Shown: positions 25,287-37,385 of the stretch, piece after piece
How positions within the stretch are numbered: the first letter of the stretch is position 1
Layout: every line of letters begins with the position of its first letter
DNA from: Alcaligenaceae bacterium
GTDB lineage: Bacteria > Pseudomonadota > Gammaproteobacteria > Burkholderiales > Burkholderiaceae_B
Direction of reading: 5' to 3'
DNA length: 39,187 bases
Assembly (NCBI GenBank): GCA_029267415.1
Contig: JAJUIY010000002.1
Span: 1 to 39,187, forward strand
The notes under the pieces: generated by a model
Told to the model about the DNA's origin: nothing
Databases searched by the model: none
Seen by the model: the letters and a program-made list of their open reading frames with translations, nothing else
Translations under genes and position numbers: made by a program

Positions 25287-26663
25287 CTAAGCAATCACCA
25301 CACTATTGCGACCGGCGTTTTTCGCTTGATAAAGGGCGTCGTCAGCAGCCCGCAAAATACGGGCATGGTCGGGGTGGCCGTCATGAACAGCCACACCCAC
25401 GCTAACGGTAATATTGATGATCTGATCGTTGGCGATACGAAATTCGGCTTGTGCCACCTGCTCGCGCAACTTATTGGCCACGCGTTGCGCACCCATGGGT
25501 TGCACATCGACCAGCAACACCAAAAACTCTTCACCACCCATGCGGAACACGTAATCGCCACCACGTGTGTTTTCGGTCAAAATTGCCGCCAGCTGTTGCA
25601 ACACCAGGTCGCCCGATTCGTGACCCCACGTGTCGTTCACTTCTTTGAAATGGTCAACGTCCAGCGCCAGTAACGCAAACTTGGTCCCGCTGTGGCGGGC
25701 ATAAGTGACCTCTTTGGCAAGGATCACATCCAGGAAACGGCGACTCAGCAAGCGCGTCAGTGAGTCACGGCCGGCTTCTAGCTCGTTGCGCTCATCAAAC
25801 AGGCGATCCAGGTGGGAGGAAATCAGCCGTACCTGTTCGTGCAAGTCACGCAGGCTCTGTCGGGCTTCAACCGCATCGTCCGCGCTTTCCTCGCTCCCCA
25901 GGACGGGCAAGATCTGGTTATCGATGCGGTTTATAGTGTTCAGGATCACACTGGTTTCATAATTAGACTGAAAGACATGTGCGCCCTTGTGCTTAAACCA
26001 CAGGCCAAAGTCGGATTCGCCCAGACGGGGTAACCGCACCGGTTCGGTAGCCAGGGCATGCTGAAACATGATGTCGTTTTCCCAGTTCAGCAACGACGCG
26101 CGCCGGGTGGCCTTTTCGGCCGTGACATCTTGCGCCAGCGAGAACAGCCGGTATGACTCATCCGCACGGGTACTGCGGTCGTACGAGCTGGCATAGGCAC
26201 CCGCCATAATTTCCATGGCAAAGTCGATGCTGTCATTGATAAATGCCAGCACATCCATGGCGTCGGGGCCACGCTGAACCTCGTTATGAATCAAACGCAC
26301 AAATAAGTCTTTCAGTGCACGTGCGCCACGCAACACCACGTGTACCGGTACCCCTACCCGCGCATGTACATTGCCGATATAGATCTGGTGATGCACGACA
26401 GTTTCCAGGTCGTCGTCGGGCTTTAGCTGGAAGATGCCCGCCACCCACTTGGCCATGGATGCATGAAGCGCCGTCTTGATCTGTTCGTGCGTTAAAAACT
26501 GTGAGGCCACCTTGTCGTTCAGCATCACATCATAAAAATGCGTGGCCAGACGCTGATCGTTATTGTTGGCAACACGCAGCGCCGTGCGCCGCGCATCGAG
26601 CGAGTGGGCTTCCAGCAACGCGGTCCACTCGCTGGCAAGTTGTGCTGAACGCGGTAATTCCAT
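25287..26663 (-). CDS. Globin-coupled diguanylate cyclase (oxygen-sensing GGDEF protein)
   Basis: Predicted heme-based O2 sensor that makes c-di-GMP from GTP. The N-terminal sensor globin spans about 1-165 with the proximal heme histidine probably in the GNVHARVGVP segment (about H100). A helical middle domain follows (about 170-290). The GGDEF domain (about 298-457) has LDVDHFKEVND, the active-site GGEEF (about 375) and an inhibitory RxxD site five residues upstream (RGGD). Length and layout match Bordetella BpeGReg and E. coli DosC. The ATG at 26663 is chosen because AAGGTG precedes it. An ATG at 26708 lacks this. It lies just past the rpoC terminator on the same strand. Confidence 0.92.
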   Translation of the reverse strand: MELPRSAQLASEWTALLEAHSLDARRTALRVANNNDQRLATHFYDVMLNDKVASQFLTHEQIKTALHASMAKWVAGIFQLKPDDDLETVVHHQIYIGNVHARVGVPVHVVLRGARALKDLFVRLIHNEVQRGPDAMDVLAFINDSIDFAMEIMAGAYASSYDRSTRADESYRLFSLAQDVTAEKATRRASLLNWENDIMFQHALATEPVRLPRLGESDFGLWFKHKGAHVFQSNYETSVILNTINRIDNQILPVLGSEESADDAVEARQSLRDLHEQVRLISSHLDRLFDERNELEAGRDSLTRLLSRRFLDVILAKEVTYARHSGTKFALLALDVDHFKEVNDTWGHESGDLVLQQLAAILTENTRGGDYVFRMGGEEFLVLLVDVQPMGAQRVANKLREQVAQAEFRIANDQIINITVSVGVAVHDGHPDHARILRAADDALYQAKNAGRNSVVIA

Positions 26664-26744
26664 TGACTTCACCTTTGGATAAAACGCGGCATGCCGCCAC
26701 CACAACATACTGCATCATGCCACGCTTGCGGCCAGAAGCAAAGA

Positions 26745-26772
26745 CGCCCCGGACACGTTCGTGCCCGAGGCG
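26745..26772 (-). terminator. Probable terminator after rpoC
   Basis: About 36 bases past the rpoC stop a 12-13 bp stem with two G-U pairs and a GAAC tetraloop (CGCCTCGGGCAC … GTGTCCGGGGCG) forms on the minus strand, followed by TCTTTGCTTCT. It should end the rpoBC transcript before the globin-GGDEF gene, though the T-tract is imperfect and read-through is possible. Confidence 0.55.
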
Positions 26773-26808
26773 CAAGCGATGCAGTACTACATCAATTGTC
26801 CGACGAGC

Positions 26809-29800
26809 TTATTCGTCGACGGGCTTGGCCGCTTCGTCAACCTCCGCATCGGGCGACACATCGGACGATGCATCCGGCGTGCTGTCGGCGGGTGCGTCCT
26901 CAAACGGGTTAGCCATCGCACGCGCCGCTTCACGTTCGGCCGCCTCGTAGGCTTCCTTCTCGTGACGTGCGGTGTGGTAGGCCATGCCGGTACCTGCGGG
27001 AATCAGGCGTCCGACAATCACGTTTTCTTTCAGACCGCGCAAGTCGTCGCGTTTGCCCATAATGGCTGCTTCGGTCAGGACACGTGTGGTCTCCTGGAAC
27101 GACGCCGCCGAAATGAACGAATCCGTAGACAGCGATGCCTTGGTAATACCCAGCAGTACGTTTTCGTACGTGGCGGGAATCTTGTCTTCGGCAATCATGC
27201 GATCGTTTTCGTTCAGCAGTTCCGAACGCTCGACTTGTTCACCGGTGATGAAGTCGGTGTCGCCCGGATCAACGATATTCACACGACGAAGCATTTGACG
27301 CACAATCACTTCAATGTGCTTGTCGTTGATCTTCACACCCTGCAGGCGATAGACGTCCTGAACCTCGTTAACCACGTAACGGGCCAGTTCCTCAATGCCT
27401 TTCAGGCGCAGAATGTCGTGCGGATCCGGCGGGCCATCAACAATCAGCTCACCTTTGTTAACCACCTGGCCGTCGTGAACCAGCACTTGCTTCTCTTTGG
27501 AGATCAGGAATTCGTGGCTGACACCGTCAAGGTCGGTAATGACCAGACGCTGCTTGCCTTTGGTTTCCTTACCAAACGAAACCGTCCCGGTAACTTCGGC
27601 CAATACACCGGCATCTTTGGGCGAACGGGCTTCGAAAAGCTCGGCAACCCGCGGCAGACCCCCGGTAATGTCACGCGTTTTCTGTGACTCTTGCGGGATA
27701 CGTGCCAGCACCTCACCCACGTTGACTTCCTGACCATCGCGAACGGTGATCAGTGCGCCCACCGGGAACGAGATGTTGACCGCGTGATCCGTGGACGCCA
27801 CGCGTACCTCTTCACCCGCTTCGTCAAGCAGTTTAATTTGCGGACGCGTCATAGTGCGGCCAGTACGTGTCTTGGGCGTGATGACCACCAGCGTGGACAG
27901 ACCCGTGATCTCGTCCATTTGGCGTGCCACCGTGACCCCTTCTTCGATGTTCTCGAAGCGGACGCGTCCGGCATACTCGGAAATAATCGGACGTGTCAGC
28001 GGATCCCAGTGAGCCAGACGCTGTCCGGCCGTGACCGCATCACCGTCGCCGACATCAATAGTGGCACCGTACGGCACTTTGTGGCGCTCGCGCTCGCGAC
28101 GGTTTTCGTCGAAGATGACGATTTCACCGGAACGCGAAATGGCCACACGCTCGCCTTTCGGGTTGGTCACATAACGCAGACCGATTTCAAAGCCGACCGT
28201 ACCGGCCACTTTGGTTTCGACGCCACTTGCCATGGCTGCACGCGATGCCGCACCCCCGATGTGGAAGGTACGCATGGTCAGCTGCGTGCCAGGCTCACCG
28301 ATGGACTGGGCAGCAATGACACCCACGGCCTCACCGCGGTTGACTTTGGTACCGCGGCCCAGGTCGCGTCCGTAGCAGCTGGAGCACAGACCATAACGCG
28401 TTTCACATGTCAGCGGCGTGCGTACCTTGATCTCGTCGATGCCGATTTCATCGATCAGCTCAACCAGGTCTTCATCCAGCAAGGTACCCGCTTCGATGAC
28501 CGTTTCGTGCGTATCGGGGTGGATAACATCAACGGCCACCACGCGACCCAAAATACGATCGTGCAGGTGTTCGATCACCTCGCCGCCTTCGACCAAGGCT
28601 TTCATCGTGTAGCCGGCCGTGGTACCGCAATCATCTTCGGTAATGACCAAGTCTTGGGTAACATCCACCAGACGACGTGTCAGGTAACCCGAGTTAGCCG
28701 TTTTAAGCGCCGTATCGGCCAGACCCTTACGAGCACCGTGAGTGGAAATAAAGTACTGCAGGACGTTCAGGCCTTCACGGAAGTTGGCGGTAATCGGCGT
28801 CTCAATAATAGAGCCGTCCGGCTTTGCCATCAGACCACGCATCCCCGCCAGCTGACGGATCTGGGCGGCCGAGCCCCGCGCGCCCGAGTCAGCCATCATG
28901 TAGATGGAGTTGAACGACTCTTGACGCACTTCTTCGCCCTGACGGTTTACCACCGGCTCGGTAGCCAGTTGCTCCATCATGGCCTTGCCGACACGGTCAC
29001 TGGCCTTGCCCCAAATATCGACCACGTTGTTGTAACGCTCCTGGGCCGTCACCAGACCGGACGAATACTGCTTGTCGATCTCTTTGACCTCGTTGCTGGC
29101 TTCGGCAAGGATGTCTTCCTTGGCGGTGGGTACCAGCATGTCACCCATGGCGATCGAAATACCGCCGTGTGTCGCCAGATGGAAGCCCGACTGCATGAGC
29201 TTGTCAGCCAGAATCACCGTGGCACGCAGGCCGCAACGGCGGAACGACATGTTGATCAGGCGAGAAATCTCTTTCTTCTTGAGCGTGGTGTTAAGCACCG
29301 CGAACGGCAGCCCCTTAGGCAGGATTTCCGACAGCAGGGCGCGCCCTACCGTGGTTTCCACGCGCTTCAGAACCGGTTTCCATTCACCGTTTTCATCTTT
29401 CTCGTATTCGTTCAGACGCACGGTAATCCGTGTCTGAAGTTCGACCACTTTGCTGTCGTAGGCACGCTTGACTTCGGTAACGTCGGCAAAGAACATGCCT
29501 TCGCCTTTGCCGTTGATGCGCTCGCGGGTGGCGTAGTACAGACCCAGAACAATATCTTGCGAAGGCACGATAGACGGTTCGCCGTTGGCCGGGAACAGCA
29601 CGTTGTTGGATGCCAGCATCAAGGTGCGGGCTTCCAGCTGAGCTTCCAGCGAAAGCGGTACGTGTACCGCCATCTGGTCACCGTCAAAGTCGGCGTTAAA
29701 GGCCGCGCAAACCAGCGGATGCAGCTGAATGGCCTTACCTTCGATCAGAACGGGTTCGAATGCCTGAATACCCAGACGGTGCAGCGTGGGCGCACGGTTT

Positions 29801-31068
29801 AGCATTACCGGGTGTTCGCGAATCACTTCGTCCAGAATGTCCCACACCACCGGCTCTTGCAGCTCGACCAGCCGCTTGGCCGCCTTGATGGTGGTAGCCA
29901 GGCCCATCATTTCCAGACGGTTGAAAATAAACGGCTTGAACAGCTCGAGCGCCATCAGCTTGGGCAAGCCGCACTCGTGCAGCTTGAGCTGCGGGCCCAC
30001 CACAATAACCGAACGGCCAGAATAGTCGACACGCTTACCCAGCAGGTTTTGACGGAAACGACCGCTTTTACCCTTGATCATGTCAGCAAGTGACTTCAGC
30101 TGGCGCTTGTTGGCACCCGTCATGGCCTTGCCGCGACGACCGATATCCAGCAGCGAGTCAACGGCTTCCTGCAACATGCGCTTCTCGTTGCGCAGGATGA
30201 TGTCCGGCGCCTTGAGTTCGATCAGGCGCTTGAGACGGTTGTTGCGGTTAATGACGCGGCGGTACAAGTCGTTCAGGTCGGAGGTCGCAAAACGGCCACC
30301 ATCCAGCGGTACCAGCGGACGCAGATCCGGCGGCAACACCGGCAGCACTTCCATGATCATCCAGTCGGGCTTGATGCCAGACTTCTGGAAGCCTTCCAGC
30401 ACCTTCAGGCGCTTGGAAATCTTCTTGATGCGCGCCATGGAACCGGTGGTTTTAAGCTCGGCGCGAAGGTTCTCGACTTCGCGGTCGATATCAATGCTGC
30501 GCAGCAGCTCGCGCACGGCTTCCGCACCCATCAGGGCGTGGAAATCATCGCCATACTCTTCGGTTTTGGCCAGGAAGTCGTCGTCGGACATGATCTGGCC
30601 GCGCTTGAGCGGCGTCATGCCAGGGTCGATCACGCACCAGGCTTCAAAATACAGTACCCGTTCGATGTCGCGCAGCGTCATGTCGAGCACCATACCCAGG
30701 CGCGACGGCAGGCTCTTGAGGAACCAGATGTGCGCCACCGGACTGGCCAGCTCGATGTGACCCATACGCTCGCGACGGACCTTCGCAACCGTGACCTCTA
30801 CGCCACATTTTTCGCAGATGACACCACGGTGCTTCAGGCGCTTGTACTTACCGCAAAGGCACTCGTAATCTTTGACGGGGCCAAAGATCTTTGCGCAGAA
30901 CAGGCCGTCACGCTCAGGACGGAAGGTGCGGTAGTTGATGGTCTCGGGCTTGCGCACTTCACCAAACGACCACGACCGCACTTTCTCGGGCGATGCAAGG
31001 CCGATGCGAATGGCATCGAATTGCTCGTCTTGCGAGACCTGTTTGAATAAATCAAGTAGCGCTTTCAT
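26809..31068 (-). CDS. rpoC: DNA-directed RNA polymerase beta' subunit
   Basis: Largest catalytic subunit of RNA polymerase, 1419 residues. Visible landmarks are the N-terminal zinc site [22 protein letters not shown] (quoted in part: CLCGKY, CEKCGVE; about 70-90), the bridge-proximal catalytic NADFDGDQM (about 462, three Mg-binding aspartates), the trigger loop region, and the second zinc cluster with [16 protein letters not shown] (about 890). The acidic, Ala/Pro/Asp-rich C-terminus ([14 protein letters not shown]) is a lineage-specific tail. Its ATG shares one base with the rpoB TAA (TAATG), so translation is coupled. Confidence 0.98.
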   Translation of the reverse strand: MKALLDLFKQVSQDEQFDAIRIGLASPEKVRSWSFGEVRKPETINYRTFRPERDGLFCAKIFGPVKDYECLCGKYKRLKHRGVICEKCGVEVTVAKVRRERMGHIELASPVAHIWFLKSLPSRLGMVLDMTLRDIERVLYFEAWCVIDPGMTPLKRGQIMSDDDFLAKTEEYGDDFHALMGAEAVRELLRSIDIDREVENLRAELKTTGSMARIKKISKRLKVLEGFQKSGIKPDWMIMEVLPVLPPDLRPLVPLDGGRFATSDLNDLYRRVINRNNRLKRLIELKAPDIILRNEKRMLQEAVDSLLDIGRRGKAMTGANKRQLKSLADMIKGKSGRFRQNLLGKRVDYSGRSVIVVGPQLKLHECGLPKLMALELFKPFIFNRLEMMGLATTIKAAKRLVELQEPVVWDILDEVIREHPVMLNRAPTLHRLGIQAFEPVLIEGKAIQLHPLVCAAFNADFDGDQMAVHVPLSLEAQLEARTLMLASNNVLFPANGEPSIVPSQDIVLGLYYATRERINGKGEGMFFADVTEVKRAYDSKVVELQTRITVRLNEYEKDENGEWKPVLKRVETTVGRALLSEILPKGLPFAVLNTTLKKKEISRLINMSFRRCGLRATVILADKLMQSGFHLATHGGISIAMGDMLVPTAKEDILAEASNEVKEIDKQYSSGLVTAQERYNNVVDIWGKASDRVGKAMMEQLATEPVVNRQGEEVRQESFNSIYMMADSGARGSAAQIRQLAGMRGLMAKPDGSIIETPITANFREGLNVLQYFISTHGARKGLADTALKTANSGYLTRRLVDVTQDLVITEDDCGTTAGYTMKALVEGGEVIEHLHDRILGRVVAVDVIHPDTHETVIEAGTLLDEDLVELIDEIGIDEIKVRTPLTCETRYGLCSSCYGRDLGRGTKVNRGEAVGVIAAQSIGEPGTQLTMRTFHIGGAASRAAMASGVETKVAGTVGFEIGLRYVTNPKGERVAISRSGEIVIFDENRRERERHKVPYGATIDVGDGDAVTAGQRLAHWDPLTRPIISEYAGRVRFENIEEGVTVARQMDEITGLSTLVVITPKTRTGRTMTRPQIKLLDEAGEEVRVASTDHAVNISFPVGALITVRDGQEVNVGEVLARIPQESQKTRDITGGLPRVAELFEARSPKDAGVLAEVTGTVSFGKETKGKQRLVITDLDGVSHEFLISKEKQVLVHDGQVVNKGELIVDGPPDPHDILRLKGIEELARYVVNEVQDVYRLQGVKINDKHIEVIVRQMLRRVNIVDPGDTDFITGEQVERSELLNENDRMIAEDKIPATYENVLLGITKASLSTDSFISAASFQETTRVLTEAAIMGKRDDLRGLKENVIVGRLIPAGTGMAYHTARHEKEAYEAAEREAARAMANPFEDAPADSTPDASSDVSPDAEVDEAAKPVDE

Positions 31069-34000
31069 TATTTACGCTCCAAATCCATGTCCAGCGACAA
31101 AGATCGAATCTCTTTGACCAGAACGTTGAATGATTCCGGCATGCCTGCATCGATAACATGGTCGCCCTTGACGATGTTTTCGTACACCTTCGTGCGGCCG
31201 CTGATATCGTCGGACTTCACGGTCAGCATTTCTTGCAGGGTATAGGCGGCGCCGTAAGCCTCCAGGGCCCAAACCTCCATCTCCCCGAAACGCTGTCCAC
31301 CAAACTGCGCCTTACCACCCAGCGGCTGCTGCGTGACCAGCGAGTAAGGTCCAGTTGAACGCGCGTGCATCTTGTCGTCAACCAGGTGATGCAGTTTCAG
31401 GTAGTGCATGTAACCGATCGTCACTGGACGCTCGAAAGGCTCGCCCGTGCGGCCATCGATGAGCCACGCCTGCGTGCGATCCGGCGTCAGCTTGAGCTGC
31501 TCGGCGATATCGTCCGGATAGGCCAGCTTCAGCATTTCCTGAATCTCGTTCTCGTCGGCACCGTCGAAGACCGGGGTTGCAACCGGTACACCGTTCTTGA
31601 GGTTCTTGGCCAGCTCGATGATCTCGTCGTCGCTCAGCCCGGAAAGATCGGCCCCCGCACCCGTCACGTTGTACACCTTGTGCAGGTATTCGCGGATTTC
31701 ACTTACCTGGGCGGCGCGCTCTTTCTCGAGCAGATCAGCAATTCGGTGGCCCACGCCATTGGCGGCCCAGCCAAGGTGAACTTCAAGCACTTGGCCCACG
31801 TTCATGCGGGAGGGTACGCCCAGCGGGTTCAGCACAATATCCACCGGTGTTCCGTCTGCCATGTGTGGCATGTCTTCGACCGGTGTGATTTGTGAGACCA
31901 CACCTTTGTTACCGTGGCGTCCAGCCATCTTGTCACCCGGCTGCAGGCGACGTTTCACGGCCAGATACACCTTGACCATCTTGAGTACGCCCGGCGGCAG
32001 CTCGTCACCTTGCGTGAGCTTCTTGCGTTTTTCTTCGAACGCAACGTCAAACTGGTGACGCTTCTGTTCCAACGACTCTTTTGCGTGCTCAAGCACCAGC
32101 GCGTGCTCTTCATCCGACAGGCGGATGTCAAACCACATCCAGCGGTCTGAGTTGGCCAGTTCGTCGAGGTACTCGCGGGTGATTTCCGAACCCTTAGCCA
32201 GCTTGCGCGGGCCGCCATTGACTTTCTTGCCGACCAGGAACTTGCCGATACGATCGAAAACGTCGTTTTCAACAATGCGCAGCTGGTCATTAAGGTCTTG
32301 GCGGTAGCGACGCAGCTCGTCGTCAATAATCGACTGAGCGCGCTTGTCACGCTTGATGCCTTCGCGGGTAAAGACCTGCACGTCGATGACGGTACCGACC
32401 ATACCCGACGGGACGCGCAGCGACGTGTCTTTTACGTCGGACGCTTTTTCGCCAAAGATGGCACGCAGCAGCTTTTCTTCAGGGGTCAGTTGGGTTTCGC
32501 CCTTGGGTGTGACTTTACCCACCAGCACGTCATCGGCGCGGACTTCGGCACCAATGTAGACAATGCCCGAATCATCGAGACGGTTCAGCTGCGTTTCCGA
32601 CAGGTTGCTGATGTCTCGGGTGATTTCTTCTTCGCCCAGTTTGGTGTCGCGGGCCACTACGGTCAGTTCCTCGATGTGAATCGAGGTGTAACGATCGTCG
32701 GCCACGACCTTTTCGGAGATCAGGATCGAGTCTTCGAAGTTGTAGCCGTGCCAGGGCATAAACGCCACCAGCATGTTCTGGCCCAAAGCCAGTTCACCCA
32801 GGTCGGTGGACGCGCCGTCGGCCAGCACATCGCCGCGCGCAACTGTATCCCCGCGCTTCACGATGGGACGCTGGTTGATGTTGGTGTTCTGGTTGGACCG
32901 GGTGTATTTGGTGAGGTTGTAGATGTCGACACCCACTTCACCAGCGACGTTCTCGTCATCATTGACCCGAATCACAACACGCTGGGCGTCGACGTGGTCG
33001 ACCACCCCGCCACGCTTGGCCTGTACGGCCGTGCCGGAGTCGATGGCAACGGTGCGCTCGATACCGGTTCCGACCAGCGGCTTCTCGGGACGCAGGCAAG
33101 GAACGGCCTGACGCTGCATGTTGGCACCCATCAAGGCACGGTTTGCGTCGTCATGCTCAAGGAAAGGGATCAGCGATGCGGCTACAGAAACAATCTGCGA
33201 CGGCGCCACGTCCATGTACTGTACGTTGTCCGGCGACGTCATCAGCGTTTCGCCGGCCTCACGACATGCAACGAGGTCGTCAATAAAACGGCCTTCTTCG
33301 TCCAGCGCCGCGTTTGCCTGAGCGATCACGTACTTGCTTTCTTCGATGGCCGACAGGTATTCGATCTGGTCGCTGACTTTGCCGTCCACAATCTTGCGGT
33401 ACGGGGTTTCCAGGAAGCCGTACTCGTTCAGACGGGCATACAACGCCATCGAGTTGATCAAACCAATGTTGGGACCTTCCGGCGTTTCGATGGGGCAGAC
33501 GCGGCCGTAGTGCGTGGGGTGTACGTCGCGTACTTCAAAACCGGCACGCTCACGTGTAAGCCCTCCCGGACCCAAGGCCGATACGCGTCGCTTGTGCGTG
33601 ATTTCGGACAGCGGGTTGGTCTGGTCCATAAACTGCGATAGCTGGCTGGAACCGAAGAACTCCTTCACAGCGGCCGAAATCGGCTTGGAGTTGATCAGGT
33701 CGTGCGGCATGAGGTTTTCGGATTCGGCTTGCGACAAACGTTCGCGAACCGCGCGCTCGACACGAACCAGACCGGCACGGAACTGGTTTTCGGCCAATTC
33801 GCCAACGCAACGTACGCGGCGGTTGCCCAAGTGGTCGATATCATCGATTTGGCCACGACCGTTACGCAGCTCAACCAGCACCTTGATCGTCTCAAGGATG
33901 TCGTCGTTGGTGAGAGTCATGGGACCGTCGGCATCATCGCCACGACCCAGGCGGCTGTTCACCTTCATACGCCCAACACGCGAAAGGTCGTACGTTTCCT

Positions 34001-35189
34001 CGCTGTAGAACAAGCGCTGGAACAGGGCCTCAACCGCATCTTCGGTTGGCGGCTCACCGGGGCGCATCATGCGATAGATGGCAATACGGGCGCTTTGTTC
34101 GTCGACCGTCTCGTCCATGCGCAGCGTTTGCGAAATATAGGCGCCGCGATCCAGTTCGTTGATATACAACGTCTGAATATTGCGAATGCCGGCTTCGCGC
34201 AACTCGGCCAGAATGGTTTCCGTGATTTCGTCGTTGGCGTTGGCGATCACTTCACCCGTTTCAGGGTTGACCATGTTCGTTGCCAACACGCGACCAATCA
34301 GGAAGTCCTCGGGAACCGAAACGTAATCAATCTTGGCTTCGGCCAGCGCACGAATGTGCCGCTGGTTGATGCGCTTGTCTTTTTCGACAATTACATTGCC
34401 TTCGCGGTCGGCGATGTCAAAGAATGCCACTTCGCCTTTCCAGCGCTCGGGCACAAACTCGAGCATGCCGCCTTCTTGATGGAGCTCGATGTTGTCGAAA
34501 TCAGAGAAGTAGGCAAGGATGGCTTCCGGCGTCATGCCGATCGCCTTCAGCAGAATCGTGACCGGCATCTTGCGACGGCGGTCGATACGGAAGAAAAGAA
34601 GATCTTTGGGATCGAATTCGAAGTCGAGCCAGGAACCCCGGTAGGGAATGATGCGCGCCGAAAACAGCAGCTTTCCGGAGCTGTGCGTTTTTCCGCGATC
34701 GTGCTCAAAAAACACGCCGGGTGAGCGGTGCAGCTGCGAAACAATAACGCGCTCGGTACCGTTAATGATGAAGGAGCCGGTCTCGGTCATGAGCGGCATT
34801 TCGCCCATGTAAACTTCCTGCTCTTTGACCTCTTTGACAGTGGGCGTGCGGACTTCGCGGTCCATCAGTACAAGCCGAACCTTGGCACGCAGCGGGGATG
34901 CGAACGTAAGCCCACGCATCTGGCACTCTTTGACGTCAAAGACGGGTTCGCCCAGCGCGTAGCTGACGAACTCAAGACGGGCCATCTGGTTATGGCTTAC
35001 TATTGGGAAAATGGATGTGAAGGCGGCCTGCAAGCCTTCGTTCTTGCGTTTCGACGGCGGGACGTCGGCTTGTAAGAAAGTTTTGTATGATTCCAGCTGA
35101 GTCGCCAGCAGAAACGGGACGTCCTGAACGTCTTCTCGTTTGGCGAAGCTCTTGCGTATGCGCTTTTTTTCGGTGTACGAATAAGCCAT
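31068..35189 (-). CDS. rpoB: DNA-directed RNA polymerase beta subunit
   Basis: Catalytic subunit of RNA polymerase. With the ATG at 35189 the product has 1373 residues, starts [15 protein letters not shown], and has GGAG 6 bases upstream. An upstream in-frame start at 35228 lacks family support. The rifampicin pocket reads [20 protein letters not shown] followed by RVSALGPGG, with the resistance hot-spot Asp, His and Ser of the sensitive type. Further motifs are EGPNIGLI and the C-terminal [24 protein letters not shown] segment (quoted in part: [15 protein letters not shown]). It follows rplL after a 240-base leader with hairpins. Confidence 0.98.
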   Translation of the reverse strand: MAYSYTEKKRIRKSFAKREDVQDVPFLLATQLESYKTFLQADVPPSKRKNEGLQAAFTSIFPIVSHNQMARLEFVSYALGEPVFDVKECQMRGLTFASPLRAKVRLVLMDREVRTPTVKEVKEQEVYMGEMPLMTETGSFIINGTERVIVSQLHRSPGVFFEHDRGKTHSSGKLLFSARIIPYRGSWLDFEFDPKDLLFFRIDRRRKMPVTILLKAIGMTPEAILAYFSDFDNIELHQEGGMLEFVPERWKGEVAFFDIADREGNVIVEKDKRINQRHIRALAEAKIDYVSVPEDFLIGRVLATNMVNPETGEVIANANDEITETILAELREAGIRNIQTLYINELDRGAYISQTLRMDETVDEQSARIAIYRMMRPGEPPTEDAVEALFQRLFYSEETYDLSRVGRMKVNSRLGRGDDADGPMTLTNDDILETIKVLVELRNGRGQIDDIDHLGNRRVRCVGELAENQFRAGLVRVERAVRERLSQAESENLMPHDLINSKPISAAVKEFFGSSQLSQFMDQTNPLSEITHKRRVSALGPGGLTRERAGFEVRDVHPTHYGRVCPIETPEGPNIGLINSMALYARLNEYGFLETPYRKIVDGKVSDQIEYLSAIEESKYVIAQANAALDEEGRFIDDLVACREAGETLMTSPDNVQYMDVAPSQIVSVAASLIPFLEHDDANRALMGANMQRQAVPCLRPEKPLVGTGIERTVAIDSGTAVQAKRGGVVDHVDAQRVVIRVNDDENVAGEVGVDIYNLTKYTRSNQNTNINQRPIVKRGDTVARGDVLADGASTDLGELALGQNMLVAFMPWHGYNFEDSILISEKVVADDRYTSIHIEELTVVARDTKLGEEEITRDISNLSETQLNRLDDSGIVYIGAEVRADDVLVGKVTPKGETQLTPEEKLLRAIFGEKASDVKDTSLRVPSGMVGTVIDVQVFTREGIKRDKRAQSIIDDELRRYRQDLNDQLRIVENDVFDRIGKFLVGKKVNGGPRKLAKGSEITREYLDELANSDRWMWFDIRLSDEEHALVLEHAKESLEQKRHQFDVAFEEKRKKLTQGDELPPGVLKMVKVYLAVKRRLQPGDKMAGRHGNKGVVSQITPVEDMPHMADGTPVDIVLNPLGVPSRMNVGQVLEVHLGWAANGVGHRIADLLEKERAAQVSEIREYLHKVYNVTGAGADLSGLSDDEIIELAKNLKNGVPVATPVFDGADENEIQEMLKLAYPDDIAEQLKLTPDRTQAWLIDGRTGEPFERPVTIGYMHYLKLHHLVDDKMHARSTGPYSLVTQQPLGGKAQFGGQRFGEMEVWALEAYGAAYTLQEMLTVKSDDISGRTKVYENIVKGDHVIDAGMPESFNVLVKEIRSLSLDMDLERK

Positions 35190-35307
35190 GAGCACTCCGA
35201 CTCTAGGGTTACAGTGGCCGTCAACCACGGCCTTGGTTTACGACTCCAGAAAACGTGTCTCGGCACCCTGTAGCGGGCGGTTGACCCCGTTTGAAGTTAC
35301 TTCTTTA

Positions 35308-35341
35308 CCGGTCAGTTGGGCGTTTTAAACTACCCGACCGG
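35308..35341 (-). promoter_or_regulatory. Hairpin in the rplL–rpoB intergenic leader
   Basis: CCGGTC (35308-35313) pairs with GACCGG (35336-35341), continued by GGG/CCC after an internal loop. In E. coli the equivalent region carries an RNase III site and a partial terminator that set the rplL:rpoB ratio. The pairing is seen. The role is inferred from position. Confidence 0.35.
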
Positions 35342-35386
35342 GCGTTGCGTGCGGTGCTAAACCACAGGTTTTCTGGAGACGCAAAA

Positions 35387-35415
35387 GCCCGGGAAGGCCT
35401 TGGCGCTTCCCGGGC
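35387..35415 (-). terminator. rplL–rpoB attenuator (intrinsic terminator-like)
   Basis: A 10-bp GC-rich stem (35387-35396 with 35406-35415) with a 9-nt loop starts about 15 bases after the rplL stop. On the minus strand it is followed by TTTTG. Its position equals the known attenuator that lets only part of the transcripts continue into rpoBC in E. coli. Confidence 0.7.
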
Positions 35416-35429
35416 AGACGAAAAACGTC

Positions 35430-35810
35430 TTACTTGAGCTCGACTTTCGCGCCTGCGTCTTCAAGCTTCTTCTGAGCTTCTTCAGCGTCAGCTTTCGACA
35501 GTCCTTCCTTGACTTCTTTCGGTGCGGAATCGACCAGGTCTTTGGCTTCTTTCAGGCCCAGACCCGTGATTTCACGAACGGCTTTAATGACGCTTACTTT
35601 GTTAGCGCCAAAGTCCGTCAGAACCAGGGTGAACTCGGTTTGCTCTTCAGCAGCAGCTTCGCCAGCACCGCCAGCAGCGGGGGCAGCAACAGAAACTGCA
35701 GCAGCAGCAGCGGAAACACCGAATTTTTCTTCCATTTCGGTGATGAGCTCGGAGAGCTCGAGCACGGTCATGCCGGCGATAGCGTCAAGGATTTCAGCTT
35801 TACTTGCCAT
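35430..35810 (-). CDS. rplL: 50S ribosomal protein bL12 (L7/L12)
   Basis: Acidic stalk protein that recruits translation GTPases and is present in several copies per ribosome. The 126 residues comprise an N-terminal dimerisation domain, an Ala/Gly-rich hinge (about 37-55) and the C-terminal domain with [27 protein letters not shown] (quoted in part: [20 protein letters not shown]). It lies 69 bases after rplJ and is followed by an attenuator hairpin. Confidence 0.98.
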   Translation of the reverse strand: MASKAEILDAIAGMTVLELSELITEMEEKFGVSAAAAAVSVAAPAAGGAGEAAAEEQTEFTLVLTDFGANKVSVIKAVREITGLGLKEAKDLVDSAPKEVKEGLSKADAEEAQKKLEDAGAKVELK

Positions 35811-35879
35811 TTTAAGAACTCCAGATTTTTAAATAGATGCCAGGTTGGTATCGCTCTGTGGCGAAGCCCGGAAGTGCAC

Positions 35880-36404
35880 TTAGGCCGCTTCCTTCTGATC
35901 GCGTACGGCTGCGAGGCCGCGTACGAACTTGGTTGGGACTTCGTTGAGCGTACGCACAAATTGCGCGATGGGTGCCTGAAGGGTTCCCAGCAGTTTTGCC
36001 AGAAGCTCTTCGCGCGAGGGCATGGTGGCCAGAGCCTTTACGCCGTCGACGGTCAGCAGGCTGTTGGGCATTGCCCCAGCTTTGATGACGAGAGCTTCAT
36101 TTTCTTTGGCAAAGCCGGACAGCACTTTTGCTGCCGCGACGGGATCTTCACTGATCGCGTAGATCAGGGGACCAACGAGCTGGTCGTTAAGATCCTGAAA
36201 CGGCGTGTCGGCAAAAGCACGGCGTACCAGCGTGTTTTTAAGGACACGAAGATACACACCCGACTCGCGCGCTTGTTTGCGCAATACGGTTGCAGAGGCG
36301 ACGTCCAGACCACGGTATTCGGCAATAATTACCGCTTGCGCCTTAGCCAGTTCGGCCTTGACTTCGTCGATAACTACCGCCTTCTCAGAACGATTGAGAC
36401 TCAC
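35880..36404 (-). CDS. rplJ: 50S ribosomal protein uL10, GTG start
   Basis: Stalk base protein that binds 23S rRNA and anchors L7/L12 dimers. It also autorepresses its operon with L12 in E. coli. The GTG at 36404 gives 174 residues starting [14 protein letters not shown] after the initiator, the usual family start. AGGAG lies about 10 bases upstream. The frame runs open another 31 codons to an ATG, but that part is the rplJ leader. The conserved segments [21 protein letters not shown] and [13 protein letters not shown] are present. Confidence 0.96.
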   Translation of the reverse strand: MSLNRSEKAVVIDEVKAELAKAQAVIIAEYRGLDVASATVLRKQARESGVYLRVLKNTLVRRAFADTPFQDLNDQLVGPLIYAISEDPVAAAKVLSGFAKENEALVIKAGAMPNSLLTVDGVKALATMPSREELLAKLLGTLQAPIAQFVRTLNEVPTKFVRGLAAVRDQKEAA

Positions 36405-36559
36405 GGTTTGAACACTCCTATAAACGATGTCCGGGCCGTAACCCGAACACCAACCGAATGCGGCGCACCTGGTCGAGTTCTTGACGAATTCTTCCATGGG
36501 CGCCGTCTACGCTGGACCTGAGCTGCCCGTATTGAAATAAAACAGGCCGTTCGGAATTA

Positions 36560-36640
36560 AGCCCTATGGTGTTTGGAAAAGGCGCTGGAAGGCGCTTGTC
36601 CGAACCCCTTGGGCTCCAGCGGTCTTTGACAGCAATGCCC
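36560..36640 (-). promoter_or_regulatory. Candidate L10-type ribosomal protein leader before rplJ
   Basis: In the 279-base rplA–rplJ gap the minus strand forms CGCTGGA … TCCAGCG (36615-36621 with 36583-36589). The internal purine-rich part (GCCCAAGGGG, then GGACAAGCG) resembles the kinked arm of bacterial L10(L12)4 target RNAs. Location and size fit the known L10 leader. The rest of the gap shows no gene. Covariance-model scoring was not possible. Confidence 0.5.
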
Positions 36641-36683
36641 GGCACAGGCCGAGCACAGCCCAAAGTTCTGGACCTGCCCCGGA

Positions 36684-37382
36684 TTACGATTGGGGCAGGG
36701 ATGCGATTTCTACCTTGGCGCCACCGCCCATCGTGGACGAAATAGCCAGTTTGCGCAGGTATACCCCTTTGGCCGACGTAGGACGCGCCTTTACCAAGGC
36801 GTCGATCAGGGCCAACAGGTTGCTTTGCAGCTGGTCGATTTCGAACGAAGCACGACCAATGGTGGCGTGGATAATGCCGGCCTTGTCGGTACGGTACTGA
36901 ACCTGACCGGCCTTGGCGTTTTTGACTGCCGTGGTGACATCAGGGGTGACCGTGCCAACACGCGGATTGGGCATCAAGCCGCGGGGTCCAAGGATTTGAC
37001 CCAGGGCGCCGACTACACGCATGGTGTCGGGCGTAGCGATCACGATGTCGAAATCAAGCTGACCGGCCTTGATGTTTTCGGCCAGATCTTCCAGACCCAC
37101 GATATCAGCGCCGGCTTCGCGGGCCTCGTCGGCCTTGTCGCCCTGCGCGAACACGGCAACGCGAACGCTTTTACCGGTACCGGCAGGAAGCACAACCGAG
37201 CCACGTACGATCTGGTCGGATTTACGGGGGTCGACACCCAGTTGCACTGCCACGTCGATGGACTCATCGAACTTGGCCGTTGCGGTTTCCTTGATCAGGC
37301 TGAGCGCTTGCTCGAGCGGATAAAGTGTGTCGCGATCAATTTTGGCGGCAATGGCCGCTGCACGTTTGCTAAGTTTGGCCAT
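36684..37382 (-). CDS. rplA: 50S ribosomal protein uL1
   Basis: L1-stalk protein that moves deacylated tRNA through the E site and represses the L11 operon by binding its mRNA. The 232 residues start [16 protein letters not shown] and contain the conserved [21 protein letters not shown] (quoted in part: [14 protein letters not shown]), [15 protein letters not shown] and the C-terminal [15 protein letters not shown]. It lies 3 bases after rplK. Confidence 0.98.
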   Translation of the reverse strand: MAKLSKRAAAIAAKIDRDTLYPLEQALSLIKETATAKFDESIDVAVQLGVDPRKSDQIVRGSVVLPAGTGKSVRVAVFAQGDKADEAREAGADIVGLEDLAENIKAGQLDFDIVIATPDTMRVVGALGQILGPRGLMPNPRVGTVTPDVTTAVKNAKAGQVQYRTDKAGIIHATIGRASFEIDQLQSNLLALIDALVKARPTSAKGVYLRKLAISSTMGGGAKVEIASLPQS

Positions 37383-37385
37383 GAC

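Noticed and set aside
27691-29802. 703-codon plus-strand frame opposite rpoC
   Set aside because: Shadow of rpoC codon use, with no family resemblance.
36405-36497. N-terminal extension of rplJ
   Set aside because: The region is the mRNA leader with an L10-like fold. The GTG at 36404 has AGGAG upstream and the family start.
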